Positions 1 to 7,842 of a stretch of DNA of 64,000 nt are shown here, piece by piece. Position 1 is the stretch's first letter. Each line of letters opens with the position of its first letter. The stretch comes from CAYVFC01 sp964450715 (GTDB lineage Bacteria; Myxococcota_A; Polyangia; Polyangiales; JAFGIB01), in contig CAYVFC010000025.1 of the NCBI GenBank assembly GCA_964450715.1, forward strand, positions 5,263-69,262, read 5' to 3'. Below the pieces are notes generated by a model. That model saw only the letters and a list, made by a program, of their open reading frames with translations. It was not told where the DNA came from and ran no database searches. The translations under genes and the position numbers were made by a program.

Positions 1-561
1 AGACCCTGCGCGGCCTGCGAGGGTAGTGGCACCCGGATCGAGCAGCCGTGCACCGGCTGCACGGGCACCGGGTCGGTGAATCGCCAAAGAACGTTGCTAG
101 TACGCATCCCCGCGGGCGTGGAGGACGGAGCGCTGCGTACGCTGCGCGGAGAGGGCGAGCGCACGCCGGACGGGGCGGGCAACCTACACATCAAGGTGCA
201 CGTCAAGAGCCATCCGCTTTTCGAGCGCAAGGGCGCGGACATACTTTGCGAGGTGCCGATCAGCTTTCCCCAGGCCGCGCTCGGCGCGCAAATCGAGATC
301 CCCACGCTGCACGGCAAGGTCAAGATGAAGATCCCTGCCGGCACCCAGTCCGGAAAGGTCTTCCGGCTGCGCGGCAAGGGCCTTCCCGTGTTCGGCGGGT
401 ACGGCAAGGGCGATCAGCTCGTACGGGCGGTGGTCGAGGTGCCGGAACAGGTGTCGAACCGGCAACGCGACCTAATCAACGAGCTCGCCGAGGAGATGAC
501 GGCGGACAGCCACCCCAAGCAGAAGAGCTTTCTCGAAAAGCTGAAAGAGATTCTCGACTGA
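1..561 (+). CDS. dnaJ: Chaperone protein DnaJ, 3' part (5' end outside window)
   Basis: Cytoplasmic Hsp40 co-chaperone that delivers unfolded clients to DnaK and stimulates its ATPase. The window opens inside the gene, so the J domain and the first zinc repeats are missing. The 186 visible codons begin with two CxxCxGxG zinc repeats (CAACEGSG from codon 3, CTGCTGTG from codon 17). The C-terminal beta-sandwich substrate domains follow, including the stretch IKVHVKSHPLFERKGADI that is typical of DnaJ. The TGA ends at 561, 11 bp before the proposed start of the fliI-type gene, so the two are probably co-transcribed. With both zinc repeats and the whole C-terminal half seen, DnaJ is a firm call. 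CbpA-type paralogues lack the zinc repeats. Confidence 0.95.
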   Translation, partial: RPCAACEGSGTRIEQPCTGCTGTGSVNRQRTLLVRIPAGVEDGALRTLRGEGERTPDGAGNLHIKVHVKSHPLFERKGADILCEVPISFPQAALGAQIEIPTLHGKVKMKIPAGTQSGKVFRLRGKGLPVFGGYGKGDQLVRAVVEVPEQVSNRQRDLINELAEEMTADSHPKQKSFLEKLKEILD

Positions 562-572
562 GGACGCGAAAC

Positions 573-1874
573 TTGCCCCTGGATCTCTGTACGCTGGACG
601 ACAAGCTGAGCTCAGCGGATCTGGTTCGGGTTCAGGGCCGGGTACACGCGGTGGTCGGCCTGGGCGTTTTTGGAGTGATACCTGGCGCGCGCCTCGGCGA
701 GATCGTCGAGATCGGCCGCCGCTCGGCAGAGCCGCTGATGGCCGAGGTGGTGGGCTTTGATCAGGAACGGGTCGTGCTTGCTCCTCTGGGAGAGTGCAAC
801 GGCGTGGGCCCAGGCGACGTCATAACGTCCACCGGGCAGAGCCTGGCCATCGCGTTCGGCGATGCTCTGCTCGGGCGGGTGCTCGATGGCCTCGGCCATC
901 CCATCGACTCTGGTCCGCCTATCGAGGGAGAGCGTCTAGAGGTAATGCGCCGGGCACCCGACCCCATGTCCCGGCCGCGGATCGCGCGGCCGCTGCCGCT
1001 CGGGATTAGAGCGTTGGATGCATTCGCAACCGTGGGGGAGGGCCAGCGGATGGGTATCTTCTCCGGCAGCGGGGCGGGCAAGAGCACGCTAATCGGCCAA
1101 ATCGCCAGACAGGCCGACGCGGACGTGTTCGTCGTCTGTCTGGTCGGCGAGCGGGGAAGGGAGCTCGGCGATTTCCTGCGGGACGCGCTCGGCGAACAGG
1201 GCCGCAGACGCGGTGTGGTGGTCTGCTCGACCAGCGATTGCCCGGCTCTGGTCAGGATGAAGTGCGCGCACGTGGCCACGGCCATCGCCGAAGGATTTCG
1301 CGACCAGGGCAAGCGCGTGGTGCTGCTGCTGGACAGCGTCACCCGTTTTGCCAGGGCGGCGCGCGAGGTGGGTCTGGCGGCCGGTGAGGCGCCGACCCGG
1401 CGCGGTTTTCCGCCCAGCGTGTTTTCAGCTCTTCCCGCGCTTCTCGAGCGCAGCGGCCCGGCTGCGCTCGGATCGATCACGGCTTTTTACACGGTGCTGG
1501 TCGAGGGTGGAGACATGGATGAACCGGTAGCCGACGAAGTACGAGGTATCCTAGATGGTCACATCGTGCTCAGGCGAGAGCTGGGCGAACGGGGTCGATG
1601 GCCTGCTGTCGATGTGCTGGCCAGCCTGTCGCGAGTAATGGATAGAGTCGTGGATGACCAACACCTGCAGACTGCGCAGCGGGTCAGGGCCCATCTAGCG
1701 GTTTTCGAGGCCAAGCAGGATCTAGTCGCATTGGGCGCCTATAGGGCGGGAAGTGACCCCAGGCTTGACCGGGCGCTGGAGCGGCTCCGGGGTATCGATG
1801 AATTTTTGACCCAGGGTCCGCGGGAGAACAGCGACTTCGCCGAGACCGTACGGCGGCTCTCGTCGTTTGCGTAA
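573..1874 (+). CDS. FliI/SctN (YscN)-family type III secretion or flagellar export ATPase
   Basis: 433-residue ATPase of the FliI/YscN/SctN family, which powers substrate unfolding at the flagellar or type III secretion export gate as a hexamer on the inner membrane. The Walker A loop GSGAGKST lies near residue 165. The Walker B-like strand VVLLLDSVTRFARA and the conserved segment EAPTRRGFPPSVFS follow, as in the family. An open frame reaches back to position 48, but the upstream part overlaps dnaJ in another frame and has no family similarity. The TTG at 573 is chosen because it follows AGGA at 561-564 and gives the usual FliI length of about 440 residues. No other export genes are in the window. 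The gene sits between dnaJ and recF, so whether it serves flagella or a myxobacterial-type secretion apparatus cannot be told here. Confidence 0.9.
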   Translation: MPLDLCTLDDKLSSADLVRVQGRVHAVVGLGVFGVIPGARLGEIVEIGRRSAEPLMAEVVGFDQERVVLAPLGECNGVGPGDVITSTGQSLAIAFGDALLGRVLDGLGHPIDSGPPIEGERLEVMRRAPDPMSRPRIARPLPLGIRALDAFATVGEGQRMGIFSGSGAGKSTLIGQIARQADADVFVVCLVGERGRELGDFLRDALGEQGRRRGVVVCSTSDCPALVRMKCAHVATAIAEGFRDQGKRVVLLLDSVTRFARAAREVGLAAGEAPTRRGFPPSVFSALPALLERSGPAALGSITAFYTVLVEGGDMDEPVADEVRGILDGHIVLRRELGERGRWPAVDVLASLSRVMDRVVDDQHLQTAQRVRAHLAVFEAKQDLVALGAYRAGSDPRLDRALERLRGIDEFLTQGPRENSDFAETVRRLSSFA

Positions 1875-1880
1875 TGCGTA

Positions 1881-1991
1881 AGGGGTCGGACTTAACTAAT
1901 TTACTTTTTCACCCTACCCGACAGCTACCATTCGGAAGCGAACGAACGCTTTGTCGCCTCAGAAAAAGTAAATTAGTTAAGTCCGACCCCT
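1881..1991. repeat. Palindromic element with perfect 30-bp arms
   Basis: Positions 1881-1910 and 1962-1991 are perfect reverse complements (30 bp) separated by 51 bp. The arms have a GC-rich outer end and an AT-rich inner end (TTAACTAATTTACTTTTTC). The element fills the gap between the convergent fliI-type gene (stop 1874) and recF (stop 2013). The arm layout resembles the element at 18844-18937. This is the look of REP/MITE-type repeats moved by Y1 (RAYT/IS200-like) transposases, but no transposase is present in the window. It could also act as a bidirectional transcription end. Confidence 0.85.
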
Positions 1992-2012
1992 AGCCCCTAG
2001 CCCCCCGGCTGG

Positions 2013-3122
2013 TTACTGCGCGCTCAGCCGTCCGCTGCTGATGGTGAAATCGCTGCGATCGTTCTCGAGCAAGATGAACTCCGGGTGGGTGGTCGTCAGG
2101 AACACCTGGGCTCCGATCTGGACGAGATAGGCGAAAAGCCGGCGGTTGGTATTGCGGTCGAGCTCGCTCGATACGTCGTCCAGCAACAAGATGGGAATCG
2201 TTCCCGAGCGCGCTTCGAGCTCGAGTAGCTCGGCGATCTTGAGCGAAAGAACGATCGAGCGCTGCTGGCCCTGCGAGGCGTGGTGCCGTGCCTGACTGGC
2301 ATTGAAACCGATCTCCAGATCGTCCGCGTGCGGACCCTCCGAGGTGTAGCCCCGCTCGAGGTCCTTTGAAAGCGATTGCTCGAGCGCGTGGCGCAGAGTC
2401 GATACCTGCGGCTGCACACGCCGCCGGTAGACAACGGAAAGAGTCCCCTTGGCGCCTGCGAACTCTAGAAACGCTTCCTGTATCCGCGGCACCATTGCCT
2501 TGACGATTTCGCCGCGCGCCTGGCCGATGATTGCTCCAGCAGAGGCGAGAAGCTCGTCATAGGCCGAGATGGCCTTTCTGTCCGGACTGGCGCTGGATAG
2601 AAGCCGATTTCGGCTTCTGAGAGCCCGCTGGTAGGCCGAGCTGGTCGAGCCGTAGGTCGGATCTATCTTTACCAGCACTCGGTCCATGTACTCCCGTCGT
2701 ACCGTAGGAGAACCGGATACCAGCTGAAGCGAGCCGGGATGGAACAGCACGGTCTGAAACGATCTCAGGTATGCGTATCGAGAGCGGGGCCTCTTCGCGT
2801 TCAGCGTCAGCTTGCGCGCTCCTTTACGGGGTAGGTGCAGGCCGTGGGTTCTCTGCCCGTTATCATCCGCGACCACGGCCTCGATCTCCGCCGTCTCGCA
2901 TCCGTCTCGTACCAGCTCCTCGGCCTTGGCACCTCTGAAGCTCTTCAAGTCTCCCAGGTAGTCGACCAGCTCCAGCAGGTTGCTCTTGCCCTCCCCGTTT
3001 TCGCCAGAAATCACGTTGAACCTGGGAGCCGGCGAAAAATCCAGCTCGCCCAGGTTGCGGAAGTCCCTGGCGCGCAGGCGAACCAGCTTGACGGCGGCAG
3101 GCGCCTCTACGTCTGCCTTCAT
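2013..3122 (-). CDS. recF: DNA replication and repair protein RecF
   Basis: 369-residue SMC-like ATPase of the RecFOR pathway, which loads RecA at single-strand gaps. The Walker A motif GENGEGKSN lies near residues 40-48. The ABC signature region is ASQGQQRSIVLSLK, and the Walker B PILLLDDVSSELD includes the D-loop. The ATG at 3120-3122 overlaps the TGA of dnaN in an ATGA, so translation is probably coupled to dnaN. The order dnaA-dnaN-recF on one strand is the classical origin arrangement. The length is normal for the family. gyrB, which often follows, is not here; instead a convergent fliI-type gene and a palindromic element close the operon. Confidence 0.96.
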   Translation of the reverse strand: MKADVEAPAAVKLVRLRARDFRNLGELDFSPAPRFNVISGENGEGKSNLLELVDYLGDLKSFRGAKAEELVRDGCETAEIEAVVADDNGQRTHGLHLPRKGARKLTLNAKRPRSRYAYLRSFQTVLFHPGSLQLVSGSPTVRREYMDRVLVKIDPTYGSTSSAYQRALRSRNRLLSSASPDRKAISAYDELLASAGAIIGQARGEIVKAMVPRIQEAFLEFAGAKGTLSVVYRRRVQPQVSTLRHALEQSLSKDLERGYTSEGPHADDLEIGFNASQARHHASQGQQRSIVLSLKIAELLELEARSGTIPILLLDDVSSELDRNTNRRLFAYLVQIGAQVFLTTTHPEFILLENDRSDFTISSGRLSAQ

Positions 3123-4258
3123 ATGCGCATGGGCATGATCACGCCTACAAAATCGGTGGCGCCATCTGGACGGACCACGCCCGGATCAAGCTCCCCGTTC
3201 AGCTCGAAAACCACGTTTTCCTCGATAACGGCTGAGAGGACGTCAATCAGGTAGCGAGCGTTGAAGCCGATCTCCAGATCGTCTCCGTCGTAGTCTACGT
3301 CGATTTCTTCCTGCCCCTCGCCGAGCTCAGGGTTTTCGCTCTTGATTACCAACTTTCCCGAGCTCAGAACGAAATGAACGACGCCTGTCTTCTCCCTGGC
3401 TAACAGGCTGATACGACGCAGCGCATCGATCATCAGCGTACGCGCGATGAACACTTTTTTCTCGTTGGACTGGGGAATGACCTTCCCATAGGGCGGAAAA
3501 TCCTCCTCGGAAAGCCGGATGCTGAGCGTCAAATCCTCCCGCCTGAAAAAGGCATTGCCGCCAGATGTCGTCACTCCGATACGGCCTGTTGTCTCCTCTT
3601 CCTTGCCGCGATCGGTCCGGCTCTCTTCCTCGACCATTCGCTTAAGCTCGCTGATCCCCTTGGACGGAACCAGCATTTTGAAGTTTAGCAACCCCTCGCC
3701 ATCCGAGAGCTTATGCTCGGCCTTGGAGAGCCGATGTCCGTCAGTAGCCACCATGCGAACCTGCTTGCCATCACCCTCGAACATCGCCCCAGAGAGGTGG
3801 GGCCGGGTTTCGTCGGTTGACATGGCGTAATGGGTCAGCGTTACCAGCTTCCCTATCACTTCCATGGCGAGGTTCACGAACTCGCCGTCCTTCACGATCG
3901 GCAAAGAGGGAAAATCTTCGCCCGGCATACCGGGTATCTTGAACCTCACCTTTCCCGATAGGATCTCGAACGCGTTGTTCTCCACCACATTGATCGCCAT
4001 CTCGCCTTCCGGCAGGTTGCGAACGATTTCGAACAGCGTCCTGGCCGGTACGGCTACCGTACCGCCCTTTTTCACCTCCGCGTTCGCCATGGAGGTGACC
4101 GAGATGTACAGATCGGTCGCCGCCAACCGTACGGTCTTGGGCCCTTCGGTCGATATGAGCACATTCGACAGGATCGGCATCGAGCTCTTGCGGTCCGCGA
4201 TGGTGTGTGTTCTAGCCAGGCTTCTAAGCAAGTCTTTTCTTTTGATAACCAGTTGCAT
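3119..4258 (-). CDS. dnaN: DNA polymerase III beta subunit (sliding clamp)
   Basis: 379-residue ring-forming processivity clamp for DNA polymerase III, made of three repeated clamp domains. The N-terminus MQLVIKRKDLLRSLARTH, the segment ATDGHRLSKAEH near the middle and the C-terminal VIMPMRI are typical of DnaN. The open frame extends to a TTG at 4264, but the ATG at 4258 is preferred. It has AAAGG about nine bases upstream and starts at the conserved MQL. The gene overlaps recF by 4 bp. Upstream is an AT-rich gap that probably holds its promoter and perhaps part of the origin. Confidence 0.97.
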   Translation of the reverse strand: MQLVIKRKDLLRSLARTHTIADRKSSMPILSNVLISTEGPKTVRLAATDLYISVTSMANAEVKKGGTVAVPARTLFEIVRNLPEGEMAINVVENNAFEILSGKVRFKIPGMPGEDFPSLPIVKDGEFVNLAMEVIGKLVTLTHYAMSTDETRPHLSGAMFEGDGKQVRMVATDGHRLSKAEHKLSDGEGLLNFKMLVPSKGISELKRMVEEESRTDRGKEEETTGRIGVTTSGGNAFFRREDLTLSIRLSEEDFPPYGKVIPQSNEKKVFIARTLMIDALRRISLLAREKTGVVHFVLSSGKLVIKSENPELGEGQEEIDVDYDGDDLEIGFNARYLIDVLSAVIEENVVFELNGELDPGVVRPDGATDFVGVIMPMRI

Positions 4259-4719
4259 ACGCAAAGGCCTTTCGCGCGTAGCGCTACCCGTTCGTAAGAC
4301 TCAAGCTAACAAAAAGCGGCTTAAAAAGTATTTTAATTAAAACAGTCATCTTCTTAATCGATGGGGATTGTTGACCGGAGGGCGCAACAGGTTGAAATTG
4401 CTAAAAAAAAACGTACAGAGCGCTGTGGAAGGAAGGGTAGAAAACCGGAAAGAAGGATCAAAAGGCGGGAGATCCGGCCGATATCCACGAAGAAATGCAC
4501 CGGATGTTCGCAAGCCAACAACAGAAAGAAAAAAACGTAAAAAGGGGAATAAAAACAATTAACGAATAATTACAGAGAGCGTCTTATAGAGGGCAAACAA
4601 GGAGTAATGGTCGACAAATCGACCTTACTCTTCGGCAGGCAGTAGTGCAGAACGCGGAAGCGTAGTGCCGTGAGATATGATGTAGTGTCGATTTGTCGAC
4701 TATAACGCCCACTCGTGGG
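4259..4719. other. AT-rich, purine-skewed dnaN-dnaA gap; candidate origin region
   Basis: This 461-bp gap has no convincing gene. Bases 4301-4350 are very AT-rich and contain TATTTTAATTAAAAC, suitable for duplex opening or the dnaN promoter. Bases 4380-4560 are strongly purine-rich on the plus strand, with runs of A and GGAAGG. The only DnaA-box resemblance is weak: ATATCCACG at 4481-4489 matches TTATCCACA at 7 of 9 bases, and TGTGGAAGG at 4423-4431 matches less well. A paired palindrome at 4609-4700 lies next to dnaA. Open frames on either strand are low-complexity and look like by-products of the skew. Placement next to dnaA and dnaN makes this a reasonable origin candidate, but it is not proved. 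Confidence 0.5.
4609..4700. repeat. Two inverted copies of a 14-bp palindrome beside dnaA
   Basis: GGTCGACAAATCGACC at 4609-4624 and GTCGATTTGTCGAC at 4687-4700 are the same 14-bp near-palindrome (GTCGA-N4-TCGAC) in opposite orientations, about 62 bp apart. Each copy can fold on itself, and the two copies can pair with each other. A separate hairpin, GCCCAC-TC-GTGGGC at 4707-4720, touches the dnaA stop codon. The arrangement resembles paired operators or protein-binding sites near an origin. It does not match the parS consensus (TGTTTCACGTGAAACA) or a dif site that I recognise. Confidence 0.65.
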
Positions 4720-6171
4720 CTAGGCGTCCAGCTTTCTTTCGATCGCTTCGATAACAGCGCAGATGGAAGCGTCGTTGACCTGTAGGAGCCCATCGATTTT
4801 CCGCACGGCGTTGATGATGGTCGTGTGATCCTTGCCGCCGAAACGCAGTCCGAGCTCGGTGTAGCTGGTTCCCAGCCGTTGGCGGCAGAGATACATGGCG
4901 ATCATTCGGGGCTTGGCGATCGAGCGCTGCCGACCGTGGGACTTGAGCTGGGCCAGCCGGACGTTGAAGTACTCGCAAACCGCTTGCTGGATGTCCTCGA
5001 CCGTCTTCACGTTGCCGGTCGGAACCGCGACCAAGCGCAGCGACTCCCGCGCCAGCTGAATATCGATGGGACGATCCAGCAGCTCGGCCCTGACCGCCAG
5101 GCGAAGAAGCGAGCCTTCCAGCTCTCTCACGTTGCTCTTGATCGTCTCGGCGATGAAGGCCCCTACCTCGGCGGGAAGGGTGATGCCTTCCAGCTCGGCC
5201 TTTTTACTGACGATGGCAATGCGCGTGTCGAGCTCGGGAGGTTGAATGTCCGCGATCATGCCCCACTGAAATCGGCTGACCAATCGATCCTGCATTTCTC
5301 GAATCTGCTGGGGGAACACGTCACAGGAGACCACGATCTGCTTGTCCGCGTGGTAGAGCGAGTTGAAGGTATGGAAGAACTCTTCTTGGGTTTGCTCGCG
5401 GGTGGCCAGGAACTGGATGTCGTCGATCAGTACGGCGTCGCACTGAACCCGGTAGCGCTCGCGGAACTCGTTTATTCTGTGGTTCTGAAGCGCGGCGATG
5501 AACTCGTTGGTGAAACGCTCCGCCGATACGTACAGTATTCGCGCGTTGGGGCGGGACTCCAGCATGCGGTGGCCCATGGCATTGACCAGATGGGTCTTTC
5601 CCAGACCGACCCCGCCGTAGATGAAGAGGGGATTATAGCGCTTGCCCGGGCTGGAGGCCGCGGCAAAGCAAGCCGCGTGGGCCAGCTGGTTTGAGGGACC
5701 GACCACGAAGTTCTCGAAGACGTACTTCGGGTTCAGCCCCAAAGCGCGTCTCATCTTTTCCGAGCTCTTCACCGCCACCGTTTCACTCTGCTCGGAAACC
5801 TGCTTCCGAGCGCGATCCGGACGGGTTTCTATCCGATCGGAGAGCCGTTCGTCGACCTCCCACTTTACCTCCAGGCTCTGCTGTCCGGTCTGGCCACAGA
5901 GCGACTGGGTTATCAGGTCGACGTAGTGCGCCCTGATCCAGTCGGCGTAGAAGCGGTTCGGGATACGCAACAATACGGTACTGTCCTGGATGCCGCCGAA
6001 CTGTATCGGCGCCAGCCAGGTTTCGTAGCTTTCCGCCGAGATCTTCCCCCGGATCTCGGACAGCGCCACCTTCCAGGGATCTGCCGGGCAGATGTCCTCT
6101 TGGCGCTGCGGTACGCGCTCAATCGAATCAATATCGGCGGGATTCCCACCGGTTGGCCCCATGTTATTCAC
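4720..6171 (-). CDS. dnaA: Chromosomal replication initiator protein DnaA
   Basis: 483-residue AAA+ initiator that binds DnaA boxes and opens the origin. Domain I includes DPWKVALSEIRGKISAESYE. The Walker A GGVGLGKTH lies at about 185-193 and the Walker B is AVLIDDIQFL. The C-terminal helix-turn-helix carries the DnaA signature with RFGGKDHTTIINAVRKI. The GTG at 6169-6171 is chosen because GGGGA lies about seven bases upstream; an ATG at 6160-6162 is the alternative. A DnaA-box-like TTATTCACA (6164-6172) overlaps the start codon, which suggests autoregulation by DnaA. Confidence 0.97.
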   Translation of the reverse strand: MNNMGPTGGNPADIDSIERVPQRQEDICPADPWKVALSEIRGKISAESYETWLAPIQFGGIQDSTVLLRIPNRFYADWIRAHYVDLITQSLCGQTGQQSLEVKWEVDERLSDRIETRPDRARKQVSEQSETVAVKSSEKMRRALGLNPKYVFENFVVGPSNQLAHAACFAAASSPGKRYNPLFIYGGVGLGKTHLVNAMGHRMLESRPNARILYVSAERFTNEFIAALQNHRINEFRERYRVQCDAVLIDDIQFLATREQTQEEFFHTFNSLYHADKQIVVSCDVFPQQIREMQDRLVSRFQWGMIADIQPPELDTRIAIVSKKAELEGITLPAEVGAFIAETIKSNVRELEGSLLRLAVRAELLDRPIDIQLARESLRLVAVPTGNVKTVEDIQQAVCEYFNVRLAQLKSHGRQRSIAKPRMIAMYLCRQRLGTSYTELGLRFGGKDHTTIINAVRKIDGLLQVNDASICAVIEAIERKLDA

Positions 6172-6741
6172 AAGCTATCCCCAACCCGCATTTACTGATG
6201 CCATAAAAGAACAACTCGCCTCGCACGTTTCACTCTTTCCGTATTCCGACAAACAGCTTGGCCAAAAAAGACGGAGATCCGCCCAGACCCCGGGAGCAAT
6301 GACTCAGCTAGAAATGTTCCGATATTCCCAATCGTCGCGTACCGGAATTATCCACCGCTTCGGCAGCGCGTCGAAATCTGTACGAGTTATTTCATCCCAG
6401 AGCCCGAAGAGAGAACAGTTAACCGACGTTCTGGGGATATTCAATCGCGTATTCGTAAGTAATCGACATCCGGAGATTTTTTCGGAGGAGGTTCTACGTG
6501 ATCATTTCGCCGAAAAGGAGGAGCACCGAGGCAATTGTCGCAAGGCATCAATAGTATTGACCTTTTCCTGTCACTTCCGAAGTAGAACCGCGGTTTCGCG
6601 CGACCTGGCCTACCGGCGCTTGACGACAATTTGGCGCGACCCCGCGACGCTGGTAGGTTCTGGCAGCAGCACTGGTCGTTCGAAAGGAGCGGTTTTCGAG
6701 GTCCGTACGGACACCCGCTTGCGCTCCTCGAGGTGATTACG
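6164..6741. promoter_or_regulatory. dnaA upstream region with DnaA-box-like sites
   Basis: About 570 bp between the divergent dnaA and the outer-membrane protein gene, with no supported gene. Three sites resemble the TTATCCACA box: TTATTCACA at 6164-6172 (fits TTATNCACA), CTATCCCCA at 6175-6183 (7 of 9) and TTATCCACC at 6348-6356 (8 of 9). These boxes are better than those in the dnaN-dnaA gap, so the region may be the initiator-binding half of a bipartite origin, or only the dnaA promoter. GAGGTGA just before 6742 is the ribosome binding site of the next gene. Confidence 0.5.
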
Positions 6742-7707
6742 ATGGCGCGTCGTCGCGTTGAGAAAACGGATTGCTCACGTTTAACAAAATTTCTTCGATC
6801 GATCACCAGCCGCGTTACGACAAGCGGCCAAAGTCTCGCGGGTTCGTTCTTCGTGTTCGCTTTTGCGCTTTTGGCGTCGACCGCGGTACAGGCCGATCCT
6901 CACTGTGAAGTTGGCGAGCCGTGCGAGGGGCCGGCAGCCTTCGAAACCGCCCGCGGGCTGGCACTGGGAACGGGAAATCGGGCATCTTCGATTTCCACCT
7001 CGGCGCTGGCTTACAATACGGCGAGCCTACCGTCGGCGCGCCTCTACCACATCGAGGCAGACGTGGACTACCAACCCAGCGACGAGGTGGTGGTACTAGG
7101 CGCGGGCGTGGTCGACTCGGTTACCACCCGGCTGGCCGCCGGCCTCGCCTTCCGGGGTACCGTCGCCAACTCGGATCAGGGCTACAACGGCATTGATTTC
7201 CTTCTAGGCCTCGGCTTCCCGTTTGCGGACGAGGTGGCGATCGGCGTGAGCGGCCGCTACGTGAACCTGTGGGACGAGGAGGACCACCTGGTCAAGGGCC
7301 TGACCATGGACACCTCGTTGAGCGTTCGGCCGGTGGAGGCGCTGCAGCTGGCTTTCCTGGCCTACAACGTGATCGACCGCAACTCCGAGTACGTCCCCAT
7401 CCTTCTCGGGGGCAGCACGGCGGTCGTGCTGGGCGACACGTTCAATGTTGGCGCGGACTGTCTGGTCGACATCTCGACCTATGAGAAGGCCCGGTACGTG
7501 TTGGGCGGCGGGCTAGAGTATGTATCGGGCGGTACGCTACCGCTGAGGTTGGGCTACGCTTTTGACTCGGGCCGCGAGACCCACGCGGTGACCGGCGGGC
7601 TCGGCTATATAAGCCAGCAGTTCAGCGCCGATGTGGCGCTGCGACAGCAGGTTGCCGGCGGAAGCGATACCCGGGTGATGGCGAGCGTGCGGTTCCACGT
7701 TTTCTGA
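6742..7707 (+). CDS. Exported outer-membrane beta-barrel protein (PorV/PorQ-like)
   Basis: 321-residue exported protein. The ATG at 6742 follows GAGGTGATTACG, and the frame further upstream lacks a ribosome binding site. A long basic N-region (MARRRVEKTD...) leads into the hydrophobic stretch FFVFAFALLASTAVQA, probably a signal peptide cleaved after AQA near residue 55. The mature part alternates short amphipathic strands with glycine-rich turns and ends in ASVRFHVF, a terminal Phe typical of beta-barrels assembled by BAM. The start AFETARGLALGTGNRASSIS and the stretch of repeated strands resemble PorV/PorQ/FadL-like barrels. The exact family and cargo are unknown. It is divergent from dnaA and followed by a hairpin repeat. 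Confidence 0.7.
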   Translation: MARRRVEKTDCSRLTKFLRSITSRVTTSGQSLAGSFFVFAFALLASTAVQADPHCEVGEPCEGPAAFETARGLALGTGNRASSISTSALAYNTASLPSARLYHIEADVDYQPSDEVVVLGAGVVDSVTTRLAAGLAFRGTVANSDQGYNGIDFLLGLGFPFADEVAIGVSGRYVNLWDEEDHLVKGLTMDTSLSVRPVEALQLAFLAYNVIDRNSEYVPILLGGSTAVVLGDTFNVGADCLVDISTYEKARYVLGGGLEYVSGGTLPLRLGYAFDSGRETHAVTGGLGYISQQFSADVALRQQVAGGSDTRVMASVRFHVF

Positions 7708-7756
7708 CCGGCAGGCGCGGGCCGCGAGCCCGCCGAACGACGGCCTCAATCGATCC

Positions 7757-7827
7757 GGTAGGGGCGGGTCTTGCGCCCGCCCGAGTATACGACCGAAGAA
7801 AAAGGGAGGGGGCAAGCCCTTCCCCGA
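7757..7827. repeat. Two-hairpin GC-rich dispersed repeat, copy A
   Basis: Two modules lie in the gap between convergent genes. Module 1 (7757-7784) folds as GGGCGGG/CCCGCCC with a 7-base loop. Module 2 (7804-7827) is an imperfect hairpin. Both modules recur at 9961-10030: module 1 matches in reverse complement at 22 of 25 bases, and module 2 matches with one substitution and one indel. The order of the two modules relative to each other differs between the copies. The element may end transcription from both sides. Confidence 0.7.
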
Positions 7828-7842
7828 CGGATCGTTTCCGGG

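Noticed and set aside
48..572. N-terminal extension of the fliI-type frame back to position 48
   Set aside because: It overlaps dnaJ in another frame, reads as Arg/Gly-rich noise and has no family similarity. The TTG at 573 with AGGA upstream gives the normal length.
4346..4562. Opposed open frames (about 64-70 codons) in the dnaN-dnaA gap
   Set aside because: They are products of the purine/pyrimidine strand skew (Lys/Arg/Asn or Phe/Leu-rich), without start signals or similarity.
4609..4700. parS centromere site
   Set aside because: GTCGACAAATCGAC does not match TGTTTCACGTGAAACA, and no parA/parB gene is nearby.
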